Source: Microbacteriaceae bacterium
GTDB taxonomy: Bacteria; Actinomycetota; Actinomycetes; Actinomycetales; Microbacteriaceae
Length of the DNA: 5,114 bases
Direction of reading: 5' to 3'
Assembly: GCA_025463665.1 (NCBI GenBank)
Contig: JAODAY010000191.1
Location: 1 to 5,114 of the forward strand
The notes beneath the pieces are model-generated. The model saw only the letters and a program-made list of their open reading frames with translations, made no database searches and was not told the DNA's origin. Both the position numbers and the translations under genes were made by a program. Shown here piece after piece: positions 1 through 5,113 of this stretch (position 1 is the first letter of the stretch; every line of letters begins with the position of its first letter).

Positions 1-317
1 CCGCCACCTGGCTGCCGCCGAACCGGGAATTCCGCTGCGAGTACGTCGCGCGCCAGATCACCGTCAAGTCGACCTACGGTCTATGGCTGACCTTGGCGGA
101 GCATGACGCGATGGCGCGCGTGCTTGACACCTGCCCCGCGCAGCCCGCGGGGAACGCGTCGGCTCTCGACACGGGCGGGCCCGGCGCACCGGACACAAGC
201 GCCTACTACGCCAGCTGTGCGGCCGTCAGGGCGGCCGGCGCCGCGCCAATCTCCTCAGGCCAGCCGGGGTACTCTGCCACGCTCGACGGTGACGACGACG
301 GGTCCGCCTGCGAGTGA
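1..317 (+). CDS. 3' end of a DUF1524 (HNH-type) nuclease with C-terminal Excalibur calcium-binding domain, 5'-truncated by the window
   Basis: The frame is open from base 3 to the TGA at 315-317, and its start lies upstream of the window. The first ~45 residues (WLPPNREFRCEYV, then QITVKSTYGLWLT and an EHDAM helix ending in a Cys-Pro) match the C-terminal part of DUF1524, the HNH-like nuclease fold also found at the end of GmrSD-type enzymes. A Gly/Ala/Pro/Asp-rich linker follows. From about base 204 there is an Excalibur domain: YYASC, AAGAAPI, GQPGYS, and the acidic loop LDGDDDGSACE just before the stop, with the two expected cysteines. Proteins of this layout are usually small, exported, probable DNases of Gram-positive bacteria. 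Export cannot be verified because the N-terminus and the HNH histidine are missing. The TTG at 93 is internal to the conserved domain and is not a credible start. Family assignment is firm; substrate is unknown. Confidence 0.86.
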   Translation, partial: ATWLPPNREFRCEYVARQITVKSTYGLWLTLAEHDAMARVLDTCPAQPAGNASALDTGGPGAPDTSAYYASCAAVRAAGAAPISSGQPGYSATLDGDDDGSACE

Positions 318-353
318 CCAGCCGCACCCTTCACTGAGGACGGTGGAGGAGCC

Positions 354-380
354 ATGGCAGGTCGCGTCGACCGGCCATAG
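354..380 (+). other. 8-codon minigene (MAGRVDRP, TAG) in frame with the downstream ORF; probably incidental
   Basis: GGAGG at 345-349 lies 4 nt before an ATG at 354. Eight codons follow, then TAG at 378-380, in the same reading frame as the ATG at 390. It could be a translated leader peptide that reinitiates on the downstream gene. More likely it has no function, because the TAG also forms the first three bases of a good -10 box (378-383) that would start transcription at 390, downstream of this minigene. No conserved-leader features such as runs of one amino acid or an attenuator hairpin are visible. Confidence 0.2.
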
Positions 381-383
381 GGT
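378..383 (+). promoter_or_regulatory. -10 box TAGGGT for the Pr6Pr gene; predicted leaderless start
   Basis: TAGGGT fits the actinobacterial TANNNT -10 consensus and is followed by exactly 6 nt (GAGTCA) before the ATG at 390, putting the transcription start on or within a base of the A of the start codon. No good -35 is visible at 353-360. The same bases include AGGGTGAG (379-386), which could act as a ribosome-binding site if a longer transcript reads through from the nuclease gene. Confidence 0.55.
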
Positions 384-389
384 GAGTCA

Positions 390-1094
390 ATGACGACGAC
401 GTCTCGCCACCCCCAGGACCCGGCCGCGCACGACCCCTCCGCACACGACGCGGCGCAGACCGAACCGTCGACCACCGCGCGTGGCGTGACTGGCGCACTC
501 CGTCTCGCCGCGGCGATCGCGATGGCCACCGCGATCGCCCACCAGATCGGCGATCAGGTGGCGAACGGAGTCTTCGAACCGCCGCAGTATTTCAGCTTCT
601 TCACCGTGCAGACTGGGTTCATCAACGTCGCCGTGCTCGTCGGGGGCGCCGTGCTGGCGCTCAGGTCGCGACGAGACTCGGACCTGTTCACGGCCGTCCG
701 GGTGTGTGCCGTGACCTACGCCGCGGTGACCGGCGTCGTCTACAACCTGCTTCTGCGTGACATTCCAGCAGAAGGCGACTTTGTCGCCGTCGCGTGGCCC
801 GGCGAGGTCGAGCACGTCTGGATTCCCCTCTTCATGGTTGCGGACTGGCTCTTCGCCCCGGGCCGGCCACGTCTCGGCTGGGGACGCATCTGGCTCGCCC
901 TCGCCTATCCCCTGCTCTGGGTGGCGTCCACTCTCGTGCGCGGAGCGGCCGACGGCTGGTATCCCTATCCGTTCCTGGAACCGGATGGCCCGGCCGGCGA
1001 CGTCGGTGTCGCCGCCTATGTCGCCGGGATCAGCGTGTTCGTCGTCGGCGTGGCGTCTCTTGCGATTGCCCTCAGCAGACGGGTCAGATCCTGA
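390..1094 (+). CDS. Pr6Pr family integral membrane protein
   Basis: This 234-residue protein resembles the Pr6Pr membrane family, related to the FAR-17a/AIG1-like fold. After a polar, Ala/His/Asp/Thr-rich N-terminal tail (1-30) there are six likely membrane segments at about 33-52, 68-91, 100-122, 140-157, 166-184 and 204-229. Diagnostic features are YFSFFTVQTGFIN at the start of segment 2, YNLLLRD after segment 3, the His142/Asp152 pair within HVWIPLFMVADWL in segment 4, and STLVRG followed by GWYPYPFL (189-196) after segment 5. His and Asp in the membrane recall the Thr/His catalytic pair of eukaryotic AIG1/ADTRP lipid hydrolases, but no enzymatic role can be claimed for this bacterial branch. 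The ATG at 390 was chosen because a -10 box sits 6 nt upstream and an in-frame TAG lies 9 nt before it. It follows the nuclease gene by 72 bases on the same strand, probably as a separate transcript. Molecular function is unknown. Confidence 0.85.
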   Translation: MTTTSRHPQDPAAHDPSAHDAAQTEPSTTARGVTGALRLAAAIAMATAIAHQIGDQVANGVFEPPQYFSFFTVQTGFINVAVLVGGAVLALRSRRDSDLFTAVRVCAVTYAAVTGVVYNLLLRDIPAEGDFVAVAWPGEVEHVWIPLFMVADWLFAPGRPRLGWGRIWLALAYPLLWVASTLVRGAADGWYPYPFLEPDGPAGDVGVAAYVAGISVFVVGVASLAIALSRRVRS

Positions 1095-1132
1095 AGGCGC
1101 GTCAGGTCCTGAGCAGGACGATCAGTTTCTGA
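1084..1132. terminator. Convergent-junction inverted repeats (three TCAG-N3-CTGA copies), candidate bidirectional terminator
   Basis: Only 27 bases separate the two stop codons here. TCAG-N3-CTGA occurs three times: 1084-1094, 1102-1112 and 1122-1132. The first contains the TGA stop of the Pr6Pr gene and the third contains the stop of the opposing SGNH-GAF gene. The outer copies can pair with each other over 9 of 11 positions. Between them GTCCT (1106-1110) pairs with AGGAC (1115-1119) around a 4-nt loop. There is no real U-tract, only TTT at 1126-1128, so this would be a weak terminator of the intrinsic type. Confidence 0.4.
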
Positions 1133-2318
1133 GCTCGTTCTGCACGGTCAGCGCTAGGCCACGCAGCAGTGCCGCGTCGGCATCGGTGAAGCCACGCGGA
1201 GACGAATCGAACACGCTCAGGGTGCCGACGCGAACGCCGTTCGGCGCCTCGAGCGGGTAGCCGGCGTAGAACCGCAGATACGGCGCCCCCGTGACGAAAA
1301 CATTCGCCGCGAAACGGGGGTCTTGGGTGGCATCCTCGACGATGAAGTGGTGGCGCCGCTGGATCGTGGCATCGCACAAGGACCACAGCCTCGGCACTTG
1401 CGACGGTTCGACGCCGAAGCGCGACTTGAACCACTGGCGATCCTGGTCGAGAAAGGTGATTGCCGCCCCATCGGTGCCGAGCAGATCTCTCGCGGTGCGC
1501 GTGATGCGATCGAAGCGCTCCTCCGGCTCGGTGTCCAGGATCTCGAGCAGCTGGAGTGACACCTGGCGTTCATTCTCCGCCTGCGGCTCAACGAGGTCGG
1601 ATGCCCGTGTCTTGCCGAGACCCAGTTTCGCGGCGATGGGCTCGGCAATCAGCTGCGCCCACTTCGCGTAGGTATCCGGGCCGCGGAATCGTTCGGACTC
1701 CACTCGGGGATCGGGCCGGAAAGGAAGAAAGGAGACCCGGTCCTTGCTCTCGCAGAGGATCTCAGTCGCGGAGTCCAGGTCGGCTGAGTGCCGGCTCCCC
1801 AGCCGTTCGATAAAGGTCGGATACGACTGCAGCGCGTCGAGCGGGGGCACGGCGAGAACGAAGACCGCCTGGCCCGGCGAGCCGCCCTCGGTCAACGCGT
1901 CGATGACCCTTCCCATGTCGCGACTCCAGGTGCCGACGTCGGTGAAGGTGACGGCCTCGATCAGCCCGAGCGTGACCAACACCACGTCGTAACGGGCGAT
2001 GGCGACGTCGCGCAGGCTGTCCAGGCAGAACTCCGCGGTCATTGGCCGGTTCGACACGACGTCGATGTCCATCGCACGCCCTGTTATCGAGGTGAGCCTC
2101 CTCGCGAGCTGCCCGGGCAGGGCGAGCTCGTGGGAGAGCACGCCGAAACCGACCGAGATGCCGCTCCCGATGAGGAGAACGCGAGCGGGGTCGGCGCCCG
2201 TCGTGTGGATGACGGGGGAATCCATCGGCCTGGGCACTTGCGCAGAGCGCGATTCCGTGGCGGCCAGCCACAGGTTCGCCGATGGACGCGCGACCGCGCG
2301 AACAAGTGTGTGTACCAT
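1122..2318 (-). CDS. SGNH-hydrolase-like domain fused to a C-terminal GAF domain; catalytic residues apparently lost
   Basis: Numbering is from the ATG at 2318-2316 (398 residues). Residues ~46-232 look like an SGNH/GDSL hydrolase: a β-strand with VLLIGSGISVGFGV, then LPGQLARRL, YDVVLVTLGLIEAVTFT, VFVLAVPPL and a terminal DTYAKWAQLIAEPI helix. The catalytic blocks are altered: block I reads GSGI where GDS(L/I) is expected (51-54), block III has GLIE in place of GxND, and the block V Asp-x-x-His is replaced near ERFRGPDTY. Residues ~250-398 are a textbook GAF domain: ENERQVSLQLLEILDTEPEERFD, RQWFKSRFG, VEDATQDPRF, YLRFYAGYPLEAP, GTLSVFDSSPR. No output domain (kinase, GGDEF, HTH), signal peptide or membrane segment is visible, so it is probably cytosolic. 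I infer a sensory or scaffold role, not esterase activity; the ligand is unknown. The start is uncertain: GGGGGG precedes the ATG at 2318 by 5 nt, while an in-frame TTG at 2348 has GGAG 5 nt upstream. A later ATG at 2225 would also keep both domains. Confidence 0.82.
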   Translation of the reverse strand: MVHTLVRAVARPSANLWLAATESRSAQVPRPMDSPVIHTTGADPARVLLIGSGISVGFGVLSHELALPGQLARRLTSITGRAMDIDVVSNRPMTAEFCLDSLRDVAIARYDVVLVTLGLIEAVTFTDVGTWSRDMGRVIDALTEGGSPGQAVFVLAVPPLDALQSYPTFIERLGSRHSADLDSATEILCESKDRVSFLPFRPDPRVESERFRGPDTYAKWAQLIAEPIAAKLGLGKTRASDLVEPQAENERQVSLQLLEILDTEPEERFDRITRTARDLLGTDGAAITFLDQDRQWFKSRFGVEPSQVPRLWSLCDATIQRRHHFIVEDATQDPRFAANVFVTGAPYLRFYAGYPLEAPNGVRVGTLSVFDSSPRGFTDADAALLRGLALTVQNELRN

Positions 2319-2362
2319 CGCAGCCCCCCGCGTAAACGACCACGACAATCGTGCTCCACGCC

Positions 2363-2368
2363 AGTGTA
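2363..2368 (-). promoter_or_regulatory. Possible -10 box TACACT for the SGNH-GAF gene
   Basis: Read on the minus strand, TACACT matches TANNNT. A start about 7 nt downstream (near 2356) would give a leader of roughly 38 nt before the ATG at 2318, or about 8 nt before the alternative TTG at 2348. No convincing -35 is present 16-18 nt upstream. This is the one gene start in the window without a TANNNT box at the leaderless distance. Confidence 0.25.
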
Positions 2369-2396
2369 GGTCTGCTTGCCGCGATTCGCCGCCTGG

Positions 2397-2425
2397 CCGA
2401 GCCGGGCCCGGCCCGGGGGGCTCGG
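2397..2425. repeat. GC-only inverted repeat in the divergent intergenic region
   Basis: CCGAGCC (2397-2403) is perfectly complementary to GGCTCGG (2419-2425). The intervening 15 bases are all G or C and can form a small inner hairpin (GGGC 2404-2407 with GCCC 2411-2414). It lies about 31-59 bases upstream of the predicted oligopeptidase transcription start and behind the start of the opposing gene, so it would probably be in neither mRNA. It may be a protein-binding site or just a product of extreme GC content. Confidence 0.35.
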
Positions 2426-2443
2426 GGCGGGTCCCACCACGGC

Positions 2444-2449
2444 TAGCCT
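2444..2449 (+). promoter_or_regulatory. -10 box TAGCCT for oligopeptidase B; predicted leaderless start
   Basis: TAGCCT fits TANNNT and is followed by exactly 6 nt (GAACCC) before the ATG at 2456, placing the transcription start on the start codon. No Shine-Dalgarno sequence occurs in the 20 bases upstream of the ATG, which supports leaderless translation. The -35 position (about 2421-2427) is GC-rich and unlike TTGACA. Confidence 0.65.
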
Positions 2450-2455
2450 GAACCC

Positions 2456-4570
2456 ATGCCTGTTGAGCCTCCCGTCGCCCCCCGCATTCCCGTCAAACGA
2501 TCGCATCACGGCGACACCGTGGTCGACGACTACGAGTGGATGCGCGAGAAGACAGACCCCGCGGTCCTGGCGCACCTGGAGGCGGAGAACGCGTACACCG
2601 ACGACCAGACCGCCCACCTCGCACCGCTGCGGGCGACACTGTTCGACGAGATCAAGAACCGCACCCGGGAGACCGACTTGAGCGTGCCCGTGCGCGAAGG
2701 CGCGTGGTGGTACTACACGCGAACCGTCGAAGGCAAGCAGTACGGCATCCACTGCCGGGCACCGCTCGCCGCGGCATCCGACTGGACACCGCCCGTGCTG
2801 CCCGGCGACCAGGCCGCCCTGCCCGGCGAGCAGGTGCTGCTCGACGACAATTTCGAGGCTGCGAACCACGACTTCTACTCTCTCGGCAGCTTCGACGTGA
2901 CCGGCGACGGCACAAAGCTTCTATTCGCCGTCGACTCCGAGGGAGACGAGCGGTACCGGCTGCGCATCAGGAACCTCGAGACCGGCGAGACCCTTCCCGA
3001 TGCGATCGAGAACACGGCGGGAGGCGCCACCTTCGACGCGAGCGGCCGTTTCGTCTTCTACACGACCGTCGACGACGCCTGGCGCCCTGACACCGTGTGG
3101 CGGCACGAGGTGGGCACGCCGAGCACCGACGACGTCTCGGTGTTCCACGAGCCCGACGAGCGCTACTGGGTCGCGGTGGGGCTCACCCGCAGCCGGCGCT
3201 ACCTTGAAATCGCAGTCGGCTCCTCGGTGACGAGCGAGGCGATGCTGATCGACGCGAGCGACCCGACCGGTGAGCCGACAATCGTGTGGCCGCGGCGCGA
3301 AGGCATCGAATACTCGGTCGAGCACGCCGTCATCGACGGGCAGGACCGCCTGCTCATCACCCACAACGACGGCGCGGTCGACTTCGAGGTGACGGATGTC
3401 GCGGCCGACGATCCCCAGGGTGAACGCCGCACGCTCGTGCCTCACCGGCCCGGCACCCGCATCGAGAGCGTCGACGCCTTCGCCGGGCACCTCGTGCTGG
3501 AGTACCGGCGCGAGGCCCTGCCCCGCATCGCCGTACTGAGACTGGAGAACGGTACCCCGCGGGCCGCGGAGTTCACCGAGATCCCCTTCGCCGAGACCCT
3601 CTTCGCGGTCGGCGCGGGCGGCAACCCGGAGTGGACGCAGCCCGTCGTGCGCCTGCACTACGGGAGCTTCGTGACGCCGGCCACCGTCAGCGACTACGAC
3701 GTCGCCACCGGCGAACTGCACCTGCTCAAGCAGAAGGAGGTGCTCGGCGGCTACGATCCCACGATCTACGTGCAGCGCCGGGAGTGGGCGATCGCCGACG
3801 ACGGAACCCGCGTGCCGATCTCGCTCGTCTACCGCGGCGACAGGGTGGCGCAGGGTGAGGCGGCGCCGGCGCTGCTCTACGGGTACGGCTCGTACGAGCA
3901 CAGCATCGACCCGGGCTTCGCGATCTCGCGCCTGAGCCTGCTCGACCGTGGTGTCGTGTTCGCCGTCGCCCACGTGCGCGGCGGAGGCGAACTCGGGCGC
4001 CACTGGTACGAACAGGGCAAGACACTGAGCAAGGTCAACACCTTCACCGACTTCGTCGCGTGCGCACGGCACCTGGTCGAGATCGGCGTCACGTCGCCCG
4101 ACCGGCTCGTAGCGGAGGGCGCGAGCGCGGGCGGACTGCTCATGGGCGCCGTCGCCAACATCGCCCCGGAGTCATTCGCGGGTATCCTCGCCGTCGTGCC
4201 GTTCGTAGACCCGCTGACGAGCATTCTCGACCCCTCGCTCCCGCTCACCGTGATCGAGTGGGACGAGTGGGGAAACCCGCTCGACGACGCGGAGGTGTAC
4301 CGCCTCATGAAGTCGTACTCGCCCTACGAGAACGTGCGGCCGGTCACCTATCCGCGCATACTCGCCGTCACGAGCATCAACGACACGCGGGTGCTCTACG
4401 TCGAGCCGGCGAAGTGGGTCGCGCGCTTGCGCGAAATTGAGGCGTCCGTGCTTCTGCGAACCGAGATGAACGCGGGTCACGGCGGAGCGAGTGGCCGGTA
4501 CGAGGCCTGGCACAAGCGCGCGTTCGAGCTGGCCTGGGTGCTCGACGTGCTCGGGCTCAGCGCCGACTGA
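2456..4570 (+). CDS. ptrB: Oligopeptidase B (protease II), serine peptidase family S9
   Basis: A complete 704-residue prolyl-oligopeptidase-type enzyme, close to the 686 residues of E. coli PtrB. The family's N-terminal signature is present (PVAPRIPVKRSHHGDTVVDDYEWM, residues 6-29). A β-propeller spans roughly 75-420, and the α/β-hydrolase domain starts near 437 (IYVQRREWAIADDGTRVP). Catalytic residues by alignment: Ser557 in GASAGG, Asp643 in INDTRV and His675 in AGHGG. The family motif HVRGGGELG is at 506-514. Glu601 and Asp603 (IEWDEWGNP) match PtrB Glu576/Glu578, which set the preference for Arg/Lys at P1; Asp485 matches PtrB Asp460, but Gly487 replaces Asp462. The predicted activity is cleavage of short peptides after basic residues (EC 3.4.21.83) in the cytoplasm; no signal peptide is visible. 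It is a lone transcription unit, divergent from the SGNH-GAF gene and convergent with the MarR gene. The start is fixed by the leaderless promoter and the conserved N-terminus. Confidence 0.95.
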   Translation: MPVEPPVAPRIPVKRSHHGDTVVDDYEWMREKTDPAVLAHLEAENAYTDDQTAHLAPLRATLFDEIKNRTRETDLSVPVREGAWWYYTRTVEGKQYGIHCRAPLAAASDWTPPVLPGDQAALPGEQVLLDDNFEAANHDFYSLGSFDVTGDGTKLLFAVDSEGDERYRLRIRNLETGETLPDAIENTAGGATFDASGRFVFYTTVDDAWRPDTVWRHEVGTPSTDDVSVFHEPDERYWVAVGLTRSRRYLEIAVGSSVTSEAMLIDASDPTGEPTIVWPRREGIEYSVEHAVIDGQDRLLITHNDGAVDFEVTDVAADDPQGERRTLVPHRPGTRIESVDAFAGHLVLEYRREALPRIAVLRLENGTPRAAEFTEIPFAETLFAVGAGGNPEWTQPVVRLHYGSFVTPATVSDYDVATGELHLLKQKEVLGGYDPTIYVQRREWAIADDGTRVPISLVYRGDRVAQGEAAPALLYGYGSYEHSIDPGFAISRLSLLDRGVVFAVAHVRGGGELGRHWYEQGKTLSKVNTFTDFVACARHLVEIGVTSPDRLVAEGASAGGLLMGAVANIAPESFAGILAVVPFVDPLTSILDPSLPLTVIEWDEWGNPLDDAEVYRLMKSYSPYENVRPVTYPRILAVTSINDTRVLYVEPAKWVARLREIEASVLLRTEMNAGHGGASGRYEAWHKRAFELAWVLDVLGLSAD

Positions 4571-4610
4571 GCCGCGCGGACGACTGGACCGCGCGGCGCG
4601 TCAGTCGGTG
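4561..4610. terminator. Long GC-rich hairpin shared by the convergent oligopeptidase B and MarR genes, probable bidirectional terminator
   Basis: An inner 9-bp stem, all G-C, pairs 4571-4579 (GCCGCGCGG) with 4589-4597 (CCGCGCGGC) around a 9-nt loop. After a 3-nt bulge (4598-4600) an outer 8-bp stem pairs CCGACTGA (4563-4570) with TCAGTCGG (4601-4608), extendable by a G-U and a C-G pair to 4561/4610. The outer arms contain the TGA stop codons of both genes. No T-tract follows on either strand, so it would act as a U-less hairpin terminator, a type proposed for high-GC actinobacteria. Confidence 0.65.
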
Positions 4611-5080
4611 GCGCGAAAACGGTTCTGCGGGTCGAGCGTGCCGAGCAGAGCGGTCATCACACGGTCGAGGTCGGCCACATCGCGCTCGTCGAGCGGTTCG
4701 ATGACGTGCTCCCGCACCGTGGCGACGTGTCCGGGGGCCGTGTGGACGACCTTGTCCCACCCCGCGGGGGTGAGCGTCGCGTTCGTCGCGCGGCGGTCCT
4801 CCTGACAGGGCGTGCGCTCGACGTAGCCGCGCTTCTCGAGACGCGACACGACGTGCGACAGCCTCGGGAGGGTCGAGTTCGTCGCGGAGGCGAGGGAGGT
4901 CATGCGGAGCGTGCGCTCGGGGGCCTCGGAGAGCATTGCGAGGGTGAAGTATTCGAAATGGGTCAGTTGTGCGTCGCGCTGCAACTGGCCGTCGAGCACG
5001 CCGGGCAGAATCTCGACCACGGCCACGAACTTCTTCCACGCTCGCAGCTGGTCGGACGTCAGCCAGGGTGTTTCTGTCAT
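4601..5080 (-). CDS. MarR family winged helix-turn-helix transcriptional regulator
   Basis: The 159-residue product has full-length MarR architecture. N-terminal helices 8-35 (dimerisation) lead into QLQRDAQLTHFEYFTLAMLSE. The helix-turn-helix covers about 57-85 (LRMTSLASATNSTLPRLSHVVSRLEKRG), and the β-wing about 86-103 with the family's Asp-Arg-Arg (95-97), ending in ATLTPAG. Two C-terminal helices (108-147) complete the dimer interface. Cys92, in the wing sequence TPCQEDRR, is the only cysteine; it could matter for redox sensing, but that is speculation. It should act as a dimeric DNA-binding protein, typically a repressor released by a small ligand. Its target is unknown; the gene it would usually control lies beyond the right edge. 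The ATG at 5080 has a -10 box 6 nt upstream, and GGAGGG touches the ATG, too close for normal Shine-Dalgarno use. Inverted repeats over the promoter suggest autoregulation. Confidence 0.93.
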   Translation of the reverse strand: MTETPWLTSDQLRAWKKFVAVVEILPGVLDGQLQRDAQLTHFEYFTLAMLSEAPERTLRMTSLASATNSTLPRLSHVVSRLEKRGYVERTPCQEDRRATNATLTPAGWDKVVHTAPGHVATVREHVIEPLDERDVADLDRVMTALLGTLDPQNRFRATD

Positions 5081-5084
5081 CCCT

Positions 5085-5113
5085 CCAGTTTACCGACTGG
5101 TTGAAACGACAAC
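5085..5113. promoter_or_regulatory. Two inverted repeats over the MarR promoter, candidate operator
   Basis: CCAGT (5085-5089) and ACTGG (5096-5100) form an inverted repeat with a 6-nt spacer that covers the -10 box. GTTG (5100-5103) and CAAC (5110-5113) form a second one, also with a 6-nt spacer, over the -35 region. Their centres are 14 bp apart. MarR dimers typically bind short palindromes overlapping their own promoter, so both are plausible sites for autorepression. The region is cut by the window edge. Confidence 0.45.
5087..5092 (-). promoter_or_regulatory. -10 box TAAACT for the MarR gene; predicted leaderless start
   Basis: Read on the minus strand, TAAACT is a strong TANNNT match followed by exactly 6 nt (GGAGGG) and the ATG at 5080. 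The -35 region reaches the window edge. AGTTGT (5109-5114, 16-nt spacer) is a weak candidate, and the real hexamer may lie partly outside. Confidence 0.65.

Noticed and set aside
93..317. A stand-alone small gene starting at TTG 93
   Set aside because: The frame is open to the window edge and the conserved DUF1524 residues begin upstream of 93, so this is the tail of a longer gene.
387..815. Minus-strand open frame opposite the Pr6Pr gene
   Set aside because: The translation is His/Arg/Gly-rich and motif-free; the plus frame encodes clear membrane helices and family motifs.
1..1094. A GmrSD-like restriction or other defence locus suggested by the DUF1524 domain
   Set aside because: The Excalibur tail points to an exported nuclease. 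No DUF262 partner, methylase, helicase or toxin-antitoxin gene is present, and the next gene is an unrelated membrane protein.
1122..2348. SGNH-GAF gene starting at TTG 2348 (10 residues longer)
   Set aside because: Not excluded, since GGAG lies 5 nt upstream. The ATG at 2318 was preferred because ATG is favoured over TTG and the extra residues (MSWSFTRGAA) show no family character.
1788..2369. Plus-strand open frames of up to 193 codons opposite the SGNH-GAF gene
   Set aside because: They are low-complexity Arg/Pro/Gly/Asp translations without domains, while the minus strand carries a convincing SGNH-GAF protein.
2921..4072. Long minus-strand open frame (383 codons) inside oligopeptidase B
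   Set aside because: It lies wholly antisense to a gene with an intact S9 catalytic domain. Its translation is rich in Arg, Ala, Asp and Val with no recognisable motif, as expected of an antisense frame in GC-biased DNA.
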